Shown piece by piece: positions 53,024 through 61,673 of a stretch of DNA of 64,000 nucleotides. A program made the translations under genes and the position numbers. Location: the NCBI GenBank assembly GCA_913775525.1, contig CAJYLH010000022.1, positions 186,001-250,000 on the forward strand, given 5' to 3'. Under the pieces are notes generated by a model. It was not told where the DNA came from. It made no database searches and saw only the letters and a program-made list of their open reading frames with translations. This DNA comes from an uncultured Chryseobacterium sp. (lineage in GTDB: Bacteria; Bacteroidota; Bacteroidia; Flavobacteriales; Weeksellaceae). Each line of letters opens with the position of its first letter. The first letter of the stretch is position 1.

Positions 53024-53527
53024 TCAGTTCAGTAGTACATACCCGTTCTTATCTCTGGGCATTTTAGCAAGAGTTCTCCAGCTGGTTTTGATTATTCCTT
53101 TCGGACCACGAAGTTCTTTCTTTTCAAAATGGGGAAGATCCTTAAAGGTTTTCCAGTTTCCGCCCCAGTCCCAGCCGTGTTTTGCAAAAATTTTCACGCA
53201 TTCGTACCAATCGGCTACCTGGTCATTGTCCCAGTCTCTGGCAGTGTCCCAGCTTGCCGTTTTACCGTCAATCATCAGGCAGATATCTACGGCAAGACCA
53301 TAATTATGGATGCTCTGGCCGGCTTTGGCATTGGTTACTTTTTTTCCTTTGGTGAGTCTTCCTATGGCATACAGTTTTTCCTGCTCCTCAAAGGTTCTCA
53401 AACCCTGGGTAATTCTTATCTTAGCCCTTCCGGTCAGGGCTTCATCACATTCTCTGATGATCTGCTTTACTTCTTCTCTTACTAAGGGATGGAGCTGATC
53501 TATTCTCTGTAAGGTTACTTTGTCCAT
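53024..53527 (-). CDS. M15-family peptidase, phage endolysin-like
   Basis: 167 residues from the ATG at 53527; the longer frame runs through the promoter and is not used. D-Ala-D-Ala/L-Ala-D-Glu peptidase motifs: SIHNYGLAVDI (His74, Asp81) and LPHFE (His133), with RITQGLRTFEEQEKLYAIGR before them. This layout is that of CwlK and T5-type endolysins, which cut stem peptides of peptidoglycan. There is no signal peptide, so export needs a holin-like route, lysis, or a delivery system. Own cluster operator upstream. Confidence 0.9.
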   Translation of the reverse strand: MDKVTLQRIDQLHPLVREEVKQIIRECDEALTGRAKIRITQGLRTFEEQEKLYAIGRLTKGKKVTNAKAGQSIHNYGLAVDICLMIDGKTASWDTARDWDNDQVADWYECVKIFAKHGWDWGGNWKTFKDLPHFEKKELRGPKGIIKTSWRTLAKMPRDKNGYVLLN

Positions 53528-53552
53528 AATGATAAATATACTGTTTTGAAAG

Positions 53553-53586
53553 CAAAAATAAAGGGCCTGAACGACAAAACTTGACG
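53553..53586 (-). promoter_or_regulatory. Cluster operator-promoter, M15 peptidase gene
   Basis: Minus strand: CGTCAAGTTTTGTCG (53572-53586), 11 bases, TATTTTTG (53553-53560). The ATG at 53527 is about 20 bases past the expected transcription start. Confidence 0.85.
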
Positions 53587-54029
53587 CATTTAAATAAATT
53601 TTAATATTGGAAATCAGCTGATTAGTTTTAATAAGAATTCTTATTGCGCTGGATTTTTTACCGATACCATACAATTATCAGATAGCCGCCTGTCATCACT
53701 GCGTACCGGGCTTCAACAGCAGCTATTTTCTTTGTTTGAGAACTGCTGGTATAATAGAATGAGCAAAATCAGGATAAGTCAAAATTAAGTGTAGAAAATT
53801 GATCGTGGAATATATTTATTTGCATGTAAGAATTCCTGCGGATATTAATTTCCTGTTTAAAAATGTTATCTCGGAAACCAAAATACGAGTCAATTTTAGG
53901 CTGGAATTATTAAAATTCCGAATTCTGTTAGGCGTTAATCGTTAAAATGAGCTGTTTAAACAACAGATTTTCAATGGATTATATTTTTGGTGGTATTACT
54001 GCCTATTGTGAGTCAACTATTTTTCATTC
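53587..54029. other. Gene-free boundary of the cluster
   Basis: About 440 AT-rich bases between the last operator and the promoter of the C1q-like genes. I see no ORF, att-like repeat, tRNA or mobile-element end. Confidence 0.5.
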
Positions 54030-54037
54030 TATCTTTG
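54030..54037 (+). promoter_or_regulatory. Promoter -7 box of the C1q-like operon
   Basis: TATCTTTG with a TTG 21 bases upstream (54006-54008), which fits the flavobacterial -33/-7 layout; 45 bases before the first ATG. Confidence 0.65.
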
Positions 54038-54082
54038 TAAAACACAAAAAAACACATCTGTATTCTAAAAACATCAAATTGT

Positions 54083-54946
54083 ATGAAAATTTTTATTCGT
54101 TTAATCAGGGTAACCGCAGTTTCGGGATGTCTTATTTTCAGTAATGTCAGGGGACAGAGTGTCGGGATTAATACCATAAACCCACAGGCTTCCTTTCATG
54201 TTGACGGATCAAAAGATAACCCGAACTCGGGAACTCCCACTTCAGCGCAGGCTGCAAACGATGTTGTCTTTACATCTTCCGGTCAGATTGGTGTCGGAAC
54301 TCTGACGCCGGCAGTGAAAATAGATGCACGCTCCACAGTCAATACGGATAACGCAATAGCCATAGGAAAAACAACACAGACTGCTTCAGATGCAGGAGAA
54401 GGCGCGGTAAGGTACAGCTCTTTTAACGGAGGCAAAATGCAGTATTCCGACGGAACAGTATGGCAGGAGTTGATTTCCACACCTACCAAATCTGTCGTGG
54501 TCGCCAATTTACAGGTCGCTAATTTCACAGTAAGGATTCCTTATCAGACTGCTACAGGAATCCAGAGCTGGAATGAGATATCGGATTCTGCAAACAGCTT
54601 TAATTCGTCAGCAGGAACATTTACAGTGCCCAGAACCGGTGTTTATCTGGTATCTTTCACCTATAATTTTGTCAGGGTTGCCCTTGCCTCCGGATACTTT
54701 TCTGAGGCCAGATATGTAGTAAACGGGAACAACACGGTAAAAAAATGCATCAAATCCTATTCAAATACATCCAGACAGGCTCAGATTGCTGGTTCATGCC
54801 TGGCCGGAGTTGCGCTCAATAAAGGCGATGTACTGCAACCCCAGATTTACCAGTCTGTATATAACGGAGATCTGAGTCTAAGAACAGACAATACCACGTC
54901 CAGCCCGGACTACGGTTTCATCAATCTTTCTATAGTAGAACAATAA
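54083..54946 (+). CDS. Secreted C1q-like protein 1
   Basis: 287 residues with a signal peptide ending near NVRGQS. After it come VGINTINPQASFHVDG and GQIGVGTLTPAVKIDA, a repeated short motif of Bacteroidota surface proteins, also found at the head of fibre-type proteins. The C-terminal half has the C1q/TNF jelly-roll pattern, with FNSSAGTFTVPRTGVYLVSF as its signature strand pair. Two Cys could form a disulfide. First of three tandem paralogues. Binding or adhesion is likely; the ligand is unknown. Confidence 0.78.
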   Translation: MKIFIRLIRVTAVSGCLIFSNVRGQSVGINTINPQASFHVDGSKDNPNSGTPTSAQAANDVVFTSSGQIGVGTLTPAVKIDARSTVNTDNAIAIGKTTQTASDAGEGAVRYSSFNGGKMQYSDGTVWQELISTPTKSVVVANLQVANFTVRIPYQTATGIQSWNEISDSANSFNSSAGTFTVPRTGVYLVSFTYNFVRVALASGYFSEARYVVNGNNTVKKCIKSYSNTSRQAQIAGSCLAGVALNKGDVLQPQIYQSVYNGDLSLRTDNTTSSPDYGFINLSIVEQ

Positions 54947-54958
54947 ACACAGCTGATT

Positions 54959-55768
54959 ATGAGAATAAAATTTACCATCTTGGTTCTTATTGCGTTTTTT
55001 TCAGATCAATTGCAGGCGCAGGTAGGAATCAATAATGTATCTCCTGAAGGTATATTACATGTGGATGCCAAAAAAAATACTTCGGGAACAGCTTCCGGAT
55101 ATTATGATGATGTTGTCATAACACAGTCCGGAAACCTTGGGGCAGGAACAAAGACCCCTAAAACAAGGCTTGATCTCCGGTCGGGTGAAAATTTAAATGC
55201 TCTGGGCATTGGCGGAACTTCTCAAACAGCTGCTGATGCCAAAGCGGGAGCATTAAAATATAATTCCGGGACAAAGGATTTAAGCTATTCTGACGGAAAC
55301 TCATGGATCACCCTGGCTCATAAAAGCAGCAATGATTTTGTAGATGCTGAAAATGCATCACAGCAAAGTTTCAGCAATGGTACGAAAACCGATATTGTAT
55401 CCTGGACGAGCAAAACCGATGTAAATGGGAGCTTTAATCCTGCAACAGGTGTTTTTACAGCATCCAAAGCAGGAATATATGTTGTTTCTCTTACTTTTTC
55501 ATTAGCTTCAGGAAGTATTGCAAATGATTCCCGTTATGAAAGTATTATTGAGACTAATTCTACAGCGGCAACCAATAAGATATTCAGATGTGTAGGGAGT
55601 TATCCTGGCAGTAACACCATCACTAACAGGGTGGCAGGAGGCTGTTCAGGTATTTTCAATCTGAATCAGGGAGATCATATTACAGCAAGTCTTAATCAGA
55701 GTTTAGGAAGTTCCAAATCTTTGGATGCAGACGGAACCAATACTTCATTAAGTATTTTCGGACTATAA
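54959..55768 (+). CDS. Secreted C1q-like protein 2
   Basis: 269 residues, paralogous to its neighbours. Signal peptide (MRIKFTILVLIAFFSDQLQA), then VGINNVSPEGILHVDAKK and GNLGAGTKTPKTRLDL. C-terminal jelly-roll: FNPATGVFTASKAGIYVVSL, and later FRCVGSYPG and GGCSGIFNLNQGDHI, which carry the two conserved Cys. It starts 12 bases after copy 1, in one operon. Confidence 0.78.
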   Translation: MRIKFTILVLIAFFSDQLQAQVGINNVSPEGILHVDAKKNTSGTASGYYDDVVITQSGNLGAGTKTPKTRLDLRSGENLNALGIGGTSQTAADAKAGALKYNSGTKDLSYSDGNSWITLAHKSSNDFVDAENASQQSFSNGTKTDIVSWTSKTDVNGSFNPATGVFTASKAGIYVVSLTFSLASGSIANDSRYESIIETNSTAATNKIFRCVGSYPGSNTITNRVAGGCSGIFNLNQGDHITASLNQSLGSSKSLDADGTNTSLSIFGL

Positions 55769-55777
55769 AAAACATAC

Positions 55778-56692
55778 ATGATGAGAAAGAATATTTTATG
55801 GATCGTTCTGATAGCCAGCATGAATGCTGTATCAGCACAAGTGGGAGTCAACACGATGAACCCGCAGGGTGTTCTGCATGTGGACGGCCAAAAAGATAAC
55901 CCAACTTCGGGAACGGTCTTTACAGCTGCACAGCAGGAAAATGATGTGGTTATTACCGCTTCCGGGAGACTGGGAGTGGGAACCATATCTCCTGCGGTAA
56001 AGGTAGATGCCCGCAACCAGGGAAATGGAGCTGTGGGTTTTGGAAATTCATCACTTTCTGCTGCCGCCGCAGATGAGGGTGCAGTTAAATACAACAACGG
56101 GCTGCAATATTCCAATGGTAACGAATGGCTGCCTCTGCTAACTGCACAATCAGCAAGCAATAAAGTGGTGATTATTGCTTCCAAAACCAATAACAATGTA
56201 AAGCTTTCGGTACCCTCTGCTAACACAACCACAGGCCTGCAGAACAGGCAGAGTAATTACCTTGTAAGCTGGACAAAAACCTTTGAAAATAATTCAGGAA
56301 CTTCTTTCAATGCTTCAACAGGGACATTCACAGCTCCTCATGACGGAGTTTATGTTGCATCATTCAATACAGATATGGCACCTCTTGCCATCAATTATAA
56401 TACGGATACTTTAAGTCCTATCCAGATCGAGGCCATCTGGCAGCTGTACGACAATACTACAGGACTTGCCGCATCCAATGTTATCAGTACGGTTAAATGC
56501 GCCAATACCATGTCCTCAAACAGCATCGGAAACCTTGATGCCGGAAGTAACTGCACAGCATCCTTCTTCATGTCTGCAGGGCAAAGATTAATGCCGTTTA
56601 CATGGTTTAACCTCAATAATTCCAATGCAGCTAATTTTTCGCTGAATACTTCTGCTGATGGCTATAACAGCCTCACCATTGCAGAACAGTAA
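55778..56692 (+). CDS. Secreted C1q-like protein 3
   Basis: 304 residues, third paralogue, starting 9 bases after copy 2. Signal peptide ends near VSAQ. VGVNTMNPQGVLHVDGQK and GRLGVGTISPAVKVDA match copy 1 most closely. Jelly-roll strands FNASTGTFTAPHDGVYVASF are followed by STVKCANTM and LDAGSNCTAS with the paired Cys. It ends one base before the end of the convergent AraC-type gene. Confidence 0.78.
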   Translation: MMRKNILWIVLIASMNAVSAQVGVNTMNPQGVLHVDGQKDNPTSGTVFTAAQQENDVVITASGRLGVGTISPAVKVDARNQGNGAVGFGNSSLSAAAADEGAVKYNNGLQYSNGNEWLPLLTAQSASNKVVIIASKTNNNVKLSVPSANTTTGLQNRQSNYLVSWTKTFENNSGTSFNASTGTFTAPHDGVYVASFNTDMAPLAINYNTDTLSPIQIEAIWQLYDNTTGLAASNVISTVKCANTMSSNSIGNLDAGSNCTASFFMSAGQRLMPFTWFNLNNSNAANFSLNTSADGYNSLTIAEQ

Positions 56693-58285
56693 TCATGAGA
56701 CTCGGGTAAGGCTCTTGATAAATGCAGAAGGATGTATTCCCACAATTTTTTTAAACTCATGGGAAAAAGCACTGTGTGAAGAATATCCTGAGATTTCAGC
56801 AAGATGGTTGATCTTGTATTTACGGTATTGCGGATCATTTTTAAGCTGCTCGACAATATATCCTATCCTTAGGGCATTGATGTACTGATTGAAATTGGCA
56901 TTTTTGTGTTTTTTAATGACTGCTGAAAGGTATTTGGTATTGACATTCAGTTTGTTGGCCAGGTAATATTTTGCCACATTCCTATTGTTGAATTCCAGGT
57001 TTTCTTCAAATTCCTGCAAACCCCTTACGATATTTTCCTCCACTTCGGGGGAAATTTTGATGGGAGTGGTCATTTGTTCCGTATCTTTGCCGTCTTCATC
57101 CGGATCTTTCGAATCTTCTTCGTAAGGGGCCTGGACAATACCTTTCTGATATATTTCAGCAGTGATCTTTCTGTTTTTTTCATTTAATTGCTTAATCCTG
57201 ATACCAATGGCCCCGAGGACAAAAATTAGGATCGTACAGGCCGCAATAAGGGCTCCGGATAAAAGTTGACTCTGGTTAAGCTTCCGGGAATATTCTTTTT
57301 TCTCACCGGCAAGAACTTTCCCTACAGTGATACTTTTATTATACGAAGCACTGTCTTTCAGCAGGAGGTGCTGGATCTTGTATGTTTTTGCGCTGTCGGG
57401 CTCTGCTTTTGCAACGTAGGCCTGTTCAAGATTTCCTGTAATTTCTATTTTCTTTTCAGTAAATCCGAAAGCATCTGCCATATATAGCGCTTTACGGTAG
57501 TAATGTACAGCACTGTCAGGCTGTTTATTTTTTGAAAATGAGAATCCTATATCATGCAGGATACAGCACTTGAGATAATTATTATCATTCCCTACTAAAG
57601 CAAGAGCTTTTTTGAGATACTGCATGGATTCTCTGAATTGATTAATTTCTGATAGGTTATACCCCATATTGGTATAGGCGGAAATAAGAAGTTCGTTTCT
57701 CCTGGTCTGATTTTGTATTCCAAGGTATTCACTGATGGATTTCCTTGAATAATACAGCTTTTTCTTATATTCTTTCTCATTCAGAAATATCAGGTAAGAA
57801 TTATAAATCATACCTCTTAATTCATGTCCTTCGTCAGTATCTAGATGTTCAACTTCTTTAATGCCTTTGGAGAGATTTTCTTCAGACTGTTCCAGAAGAC
57901 CGAGTTTTGCATACTGTGTCCCATACATTCTGTACGCCAGTGCCTTCCCAACAGCATAATGATTCTTTTCCGAAATGTCGAATACAATCCCGGCATAACG
58001 AATGGTATTTTCTGCATCAGATTTCACATAACTGTTAAATGATTTCAGATAATAAGCTTTGGCAAGGTATTCAGGCTTATCGTCTTTCTGTGCTGCTTCA
58101 ATAATGCTATTCAGAACAATATCCGAACTGTCAGGAAATTTGCCTGTAAGGTACCGTGCATGTTTGTACTGTTCCTCAAAAGGAAACGGCTGCTGCGACA
58201 ATGCATTGACGGAAAATACAGACAGAAAGAATAATAAAATAATTTTTTTTGCTGACATTTGTGATGGAGTTATTTGTTTTTTCAA
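56693..58285 (-). CDS. Membrane TPR sensor with AraC-type DNA-binding domain
   Basis: 530 residues; the ATG at 58258 (MSAKKIILLFFLSVFSVNAL) is an equally good start. Signal sequence, then TPR-like helical repeats from about residue 40 to 310 outside the inner membrane, one membrane segment (about 341-362), a charged linker, and an AraC/XylS double helix-turn-helix (about 430-528) with INHLAEISGYSSHSAFSHEF. This architecture is common in flavobacteria and lets a periplasmic signal act on DNA directly. Targets are unknown; the convergent C1q-like genes are a guess only. Confidence 0.88.
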   Translation of the reverse strand: MKKQITPSQMSAKKIILLFFLSVFSVNALSQQPFPFEEQYKHARYLTGKFPDSSDIVLNSIIEAAQKDDKPEYLAKAYYLKSFNSYVKSDAENTIRYAGIVFDISEKNHYAVGKALAYRMYGTQYAKLGLLEQSEENLSKGIKEVEHLDTDEGHELRGMIYNSYLIFLNEKEYKKKLYYSRKSISEYLGIQNQTRRNELLISAYTNMGYNLSEINQFRESMQYLKKALALVGNDNNYLKCCILHDIGFSFSKNKQPDSAVHYYRKALYMADAFGFTEKKIEITGNLEQAYVAKAEPDSAKTYKIQHLLLKDSASYNKSITVGKVLAGEKKEYSRKLNQSQLLSGALIAACTILIFVLGAIGIRIKQLNEKNRKITAEIYQKGIVQAPYEEDSKDPDEDGKDTEQMTTPIKISPEVEENIVRGLQEFEENLEFNNRNVAKYYLANKLNVNTKYLSAVIKKHKNANFNQYINALRIGYIVEQLKNDPQYRKYKINHLAEISGYSSHSAFSHEFKKIVGIHPSAFIKSLTRVS

Positions 58286-58304
58286 TTCATGATCATGATC
58301 TGAA

Positions 58305-59477
58305 TCACTGAAATAAAGTGACAGCGGTGTTTACCAGAAACTTCACCTGGTCAGGCCGTCCCCGGTCGTTTTTAGGCAGGTTATGGTAGCTTCCGGTCCG
58401 TACAATAACCATATCGTATTCAGGAACCATAATGATATACTGTCCCTGGAGCCCCAGAAAATAATAATGTTTGACAGGATTATCATGGTTAATCCAGAGC
58501 CCCATGCCATAGATCCGGCCGGAATGTTCCGTAGGCGTTCTCATCTGTTCAATAAAGTCTTCATTCAGAATCTGTTTTCCCCCTGCTTTTCCGTTATCAA
58601 GAAACAACTGCCCTAACTTCGCAAAATCCCGTGCATTGGAATGGATGCAGCAGTATGTTTTTTCCATACCGCTTTCATCCGTGCTCCAGCTGGCAGGATG
58701 TTCCATGCCCATGGGAATCCAGAATTTCTCGGACAGGTATCCGGCTAAGGTCTGGTTAATGGATTTTCGTATAGCAAAACCTAGGAGCTGTGTGGAACCG
58801 CTCTGGTATTCAAACCTGCTGCCCGGATGCTCTTTAAATTTCCTTGGGAACGTAGCACTGATAAGGCTTTTGCCATAATATGCTTTGGCGTTGGGGAGAA
58901 AAGGGTTCTTGTAGTTTTCCTCCCAGTCCAGTCCTGATTCCATACACGCAAGATGCTTCAGCGTGAGTTCTTTTCCGTATTCCTTCTGATTAAATTCCCC
59001 AAAAAAAGCGGAGAACTTTTCATCGATACTGCTGATTTGCTTTTCCTCAAGTGCCTTGCCCAGAAGCATCACTGTAACGGCTTTAGCCATCGAAAAAGAA
59101 TTGGTAGAGGATTCTGCATGATAACAGTTCCAATACTGTTCATGAACGAGCTTTCCGTTTTTCACAACAAGAAAGGACGCTGTGCGGGAAAATTCCAGGT
59201 CCTGCATCAGGTCTTGTGGCAATGTATAAGTATTGTACTCCGGTGCTTTTTCCCATGGTTTAGGGGATGCAGCAGCTACCCTATTGCTTTGAAAATAGGG
59301 GCCATCGTCTATATTGGCGCTTAGCTTCCCTTTAAAGTAAGTTTTTGAAATCCCGTTGAAAATATAGCCATAACCGGTCAGGTAAACTACAATTACTGCC
59401 AAGGCAATGAAGATCAGTACGATCTGTATAGATAACCACATAGATGTAGGGATTTGGATATAAACAAATCTATTCAA
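58305..59477 (-). CDS. Membrane-anchored serine hydrolase (beta-lactamase/class C fold)
   Basis: 390 residues. Membrane anchor at about residues 14-36. Catalytic SxxK is SMAK (Ser129-Lys132) in NSFSMAKAVTVML, followed by FEYQSGSTQLLG, where Y-x-S stands for the YxN motif of class C enzymes. The third motif (HTG/KTG) is not obvious; IIMVPEYDMVIVRTG is in its place. Such proteins may be esterases, peptidases or D-amino peptidases. It lies between glyS and the AraC-type gene on the same strand. Confidence 0.87.
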   Translation of the reverse strand: MNRFVYIQIPTSMWLSIQIVLIFIALAVIVVYLTGYGYIFNGISKTYFKGKLSANIDDGPYFQSNRVAAASPKPWEKAPEYNTYTLPQDLMQDLEFSRTASFLVVKNGKLVHEQYWNCYHAESSTNSFSMAKAVTVMLLGKALEEKQISSIDEKFSAFFGEFNQKEYGKELTLKHLACMESGLDWEENYKNPFLPNAKAYYGKSLISATFPRKFKEHPGSRFEYQSGSTQLLGFAIRKSINQTLAGYLSEKFWIPMGMEHPASWSTDESGMEKTYCCIHSNARDFAKLGQLFLDNGKAGGKQILNEDFIEQMRTPTEHSGRIYGMGLWINHDNPVKHYYFLGLQGQYIIMVPEYDMVIVRTGSYHNLPKNDRGRPDQVKFLVNTAVTLFQ

Positions 59478-59485
59478 AAAAATGT

Positions 59486-59517
59486 TATAAAAAAAGCCCT
59501 GATTTTCTCAAGGCTTT
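59486..59517 (-). terminator. Terminator of glyS
   Basis: A 10-base stem with one mismatch (AAAGCCTTGA with TCAGGGCTTT on the minus strand) followed by seven T bases, just after the stop. Confidence 0.8.
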
Positions 59518-59521
59518 GAAT

Positions 59522-61063
59522 TTATATTTTTGAAAGTAAATTTCTGAAACTGGTTTTTTCATCAATGATCCTTCTCAATTCTGAAACCGGGACCCTTTCC
59601 TGGGCCATTGTATCCCGGTCCCTGATCGTTACGGTATGATCCGTAAGTGAATCATGGTCTATGGTAATACAGTACGGTGTCCCAATAGCATCCTGTCTTC
59701 TGTAACGTTTACCGATGGCATCTTTCTCTTCGTAGAAAAGATTGAAATCGTATTTAAGGTCATTAAAGACTTTTTCAGCATATTCTGCAAGGCCATCTTT
59801 TTTCATCAGCGGAAGAATGGCTGCCTTAATAGGAGCAAGAGCAGGAGGCAGGGAAAGAACAGTCCGTTCAGATCCGTCTTCAAGCACTTCATCCTTCAGG
59901 CAGTGGGAGAATAGAGCCAGGAATAATCTGTCCAGACCTACTGATGTTTCCACCACATAAGGAACATAATTTTCATTTCTTTCAGGATCGAAGAACTGAA
60001 GCTTTCTTCCGGAGAATTTCTCGTGGGCTTTCAGGTCAAAGTCCGTTCTTGAGTGGATCCCTTCCAGTTCTTTGAACCCAAATGGGAAGTTGAACTCAAT
60101 ATCGGCTGCTGCATTGGCGTAATGCGCTAATTTTTCATGGTCGTGGAAGCGGTAATTTTCATTCCCTAATCCTAACGCTAAATGCCAGTTGAGACGTTTT
60201 TGTTTCCATTTTTCATAGAATTCAAGCTCGGTTCCCGGAGCTACGAAGAACTGCATTTCCATCTGTTCAAACTCACGCATCCTGAAAATAAACTGTCTTG
60301 CAACGATTTCATTCCTGAATGCCTTTCCGATCTGTGCGATTCCGAAAGGAAGCCTGTGGCGTGAAGTTTTCTGTACATTCAGGAAGTTCACAAAAATTCC
60401 CTGAGCGGTCTCAGGCCTTAAATACAGGTCCATCGCCGAATCTGCAGAAGCTCCTAATTTGGTCCCGAACATCAGGTTGAACTGCCTAACTTCCGTCCAG
60501 TTTTTAGAACCGGTATCCGGATCAGCAATTTCCAGCTCTTCAATCAGTGCTTTTACATCAGCAAGATCTTCATTTTCCAGGGATTTTGCCAGCCTTGTCA
60601 GGATCGCTTCCCTTTTTGCCCTGTACTCAAGGACTTTCGGATTCGTGGCTACAAACTGGTCTTTATCAAAAGATTCTCCGAATCTTTTTGCGGCTTTTTC
60701 AATTTCCTTGTTTTCCTTATCTTCAATTTTGGCACAGTAATCTTCTACTAAGACATCTGCACGAAAACGTTTTTTGGAATCCTTATTATCGATCAATGGG
60801 TCATTGAAGGCATCTACGTGGCCCGACGCTTTCCAGGTGGTAGGATGCATCAGAATTGCCGAATCAATCCCCACAATATTTTCGTTAAGCTGTACCATGG
60901 CTTTCCACCAGTACTGCTTGATATTGTTTTTAAGTTCGGCACCGTTCTGTCCATAATCATAAACAGCGGATAAACCGTCATAGATCTCACTGGAAGGGAA
61001 AATAAACCCGTATTCCTTAGCATGAGAAATTACTTTCCTGAAAACATCTTCTTGTTTTGCCAT
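59522..61063 (-). CDS. glyS: Glycine--tRNA ligase, dimeric type
   Basis: 513 residues. This is the single-chain class II enzyme, not the alpha2beta2 type. Motif 2 region FRNEIVARQFIFRMREFEQM, the PETAQGIFVNF segment and the C-terminal anticodon-binding part with QDAIGTPYCITID are visible. It begins with the family's N-terminal YGFIFPSSEIYDGLSAVYDY. The promoter box TATTTTTG is 20 bases upstream. Confidence 0.96.
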   Translation of the reverse strand: MAKQEDVFRKVISHAKEYGFIFPSSEIYDGLSAVYDYGQNGAELKNNIKQYWWKAMVQLNENIVGIDSAILMHPTTWKASGHVDAFNDPLIDNKDSKKRFRADVLVEDYCAKIEDKENKEIEKAAKRFGESFDKDQFVATNPKVLEYRAKREAILTRLAKSLENEDLADVKALIEELEIADPDTGSKNWTEVRQFNLMFGTKLGASADSAMDLYLRPETAQGIFVNFLNVQKTSRHRLPFGIAQIGKAFRNEIVARQFIFRMREFEQMEMQFFVAPGTELEFYEKWKQKRLNWHLALGLGNENYRFHDHEKLAHYANAAADIEFNFPFGFKELEGIHSRTDFDLKAHEKFSGRKLQFFDPERNENYVPYVVETSVGLDRLFLALFSHCLKDEVLEDGSERTVLSLPPALAPIKAAILPLMKKDGLAEYAEKVFNDLKYDFNLFYEEKDAIGKRYRRQDAIGTPYCITIDHDSLTDHTVTIRDRDTMAQERVPVSELRRIIDEKTSFRNLLSKI

Positions 61064-61082
61064 ATATTTTACATCTGAATTG

Positions 61083-61090
61083 CAAAAATA
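61083..61090 (-). promoter_or_regulatory. Promoter -7 box of glyS
   Basis: TATTTTTG on the minus strand, 20 bases before the ATG. Confidence 0.55.
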
Positions 61091-61158
61091 GGAATTTGGA
61101 TTCCAATATCATGAAATCCGGTGAAAAAAGCAGTTAAAAAACTGCGGCAGGCTGGTCT

Positions 61159-61673
61159 TTAGAAATTATAGGTTAAGCCTACGCTGTTTCCACTGACATC
61201 AAGGCGGTAAGAAGTTTTGGGGGTTTCAGCCGTTGATTGGGCATCAGCATCATTCTGTGTACGGATGGCCTTCTTCATATTTTTACCGGCACCTATGGCA
61301 AAAGGAATGCTTACGCCTACCATCCCTAAACCTATTCCTGCAATTCCCCATCCTCCTCTTCGCTTGATTTCATACGCTACGCCGTTGTGATAGGCCGTTT
61401 GTTTTTTGAAAAATAATTCCTGAGCTAATCTATAACCCATGAACGCACCTCCCAGAGCTCCGAAAACCTGTGCAACAGTCCCGTTCGTGTTTGATTTCCT
61501 CATGTAAGCCAGGGCTTCAGGATTGATAAATACTTTCTTCTATTCGGAGAATCTATATTTTTGGTCTCCTTTGATGAAGAACTCCCGGTTGGTTGTTCCC
61601 AGTAAGATAGTATCATGCTGGGCGTAAGCGATGGCTGTTGTGCTAAGTGCTGCAACGAATACTATTTTTTCAT
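61159..61673 (-). pseudogene. Broken exported-protein gene (frameshift plus stop)
   Basis: An ATG at 61673 begins ATGAAAAAATAG: six A bases where seven would give MKKIVFVAALSTTAIAYAQ, a good signal peptide. Further on, an in-frame TAG at 61540-61542 follows TTNREFFIKGDQKYRFSE. The frame then stays open to 61159, including an intact 114-codon piece from 61503 (MRKSNTNGTVAQVFGALGGA) with Gly-rich membrane-type stretches and a C-terminal LTYNF. With both lesions mended it would code about 170 residues. A lone homopolymer error is possible, but the second stop argues for real decay. Confidence 0.75.

Noticed and set aside
35144-53527. Prophage or prophage remnant
   Set aside because: Fibre-like and endolysin-like genes are present, but no integrase, terminase, portal, capsid, tail tube or tape measure, no att repeats, and each gene has its own promoter.
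35144-53527. Contractile injection system or type VI locus
   Set aside because: No sheath, tube, baseplate, spike or ATPase is recognisable. The unknown large proteins keep a distant possibility open, but the call cannot be supported.
53528-53674. N-terminal extension of the M15 peptidase
   Set aside because: It would translate through the operator and the promoter box; the ATG at 53527 follows the expected transcription start.
53587-54029. Integration site or tRNA end marking the cluster boundary
   Set aside because: No tRNA, direct repeat or recombinase trace was seen.
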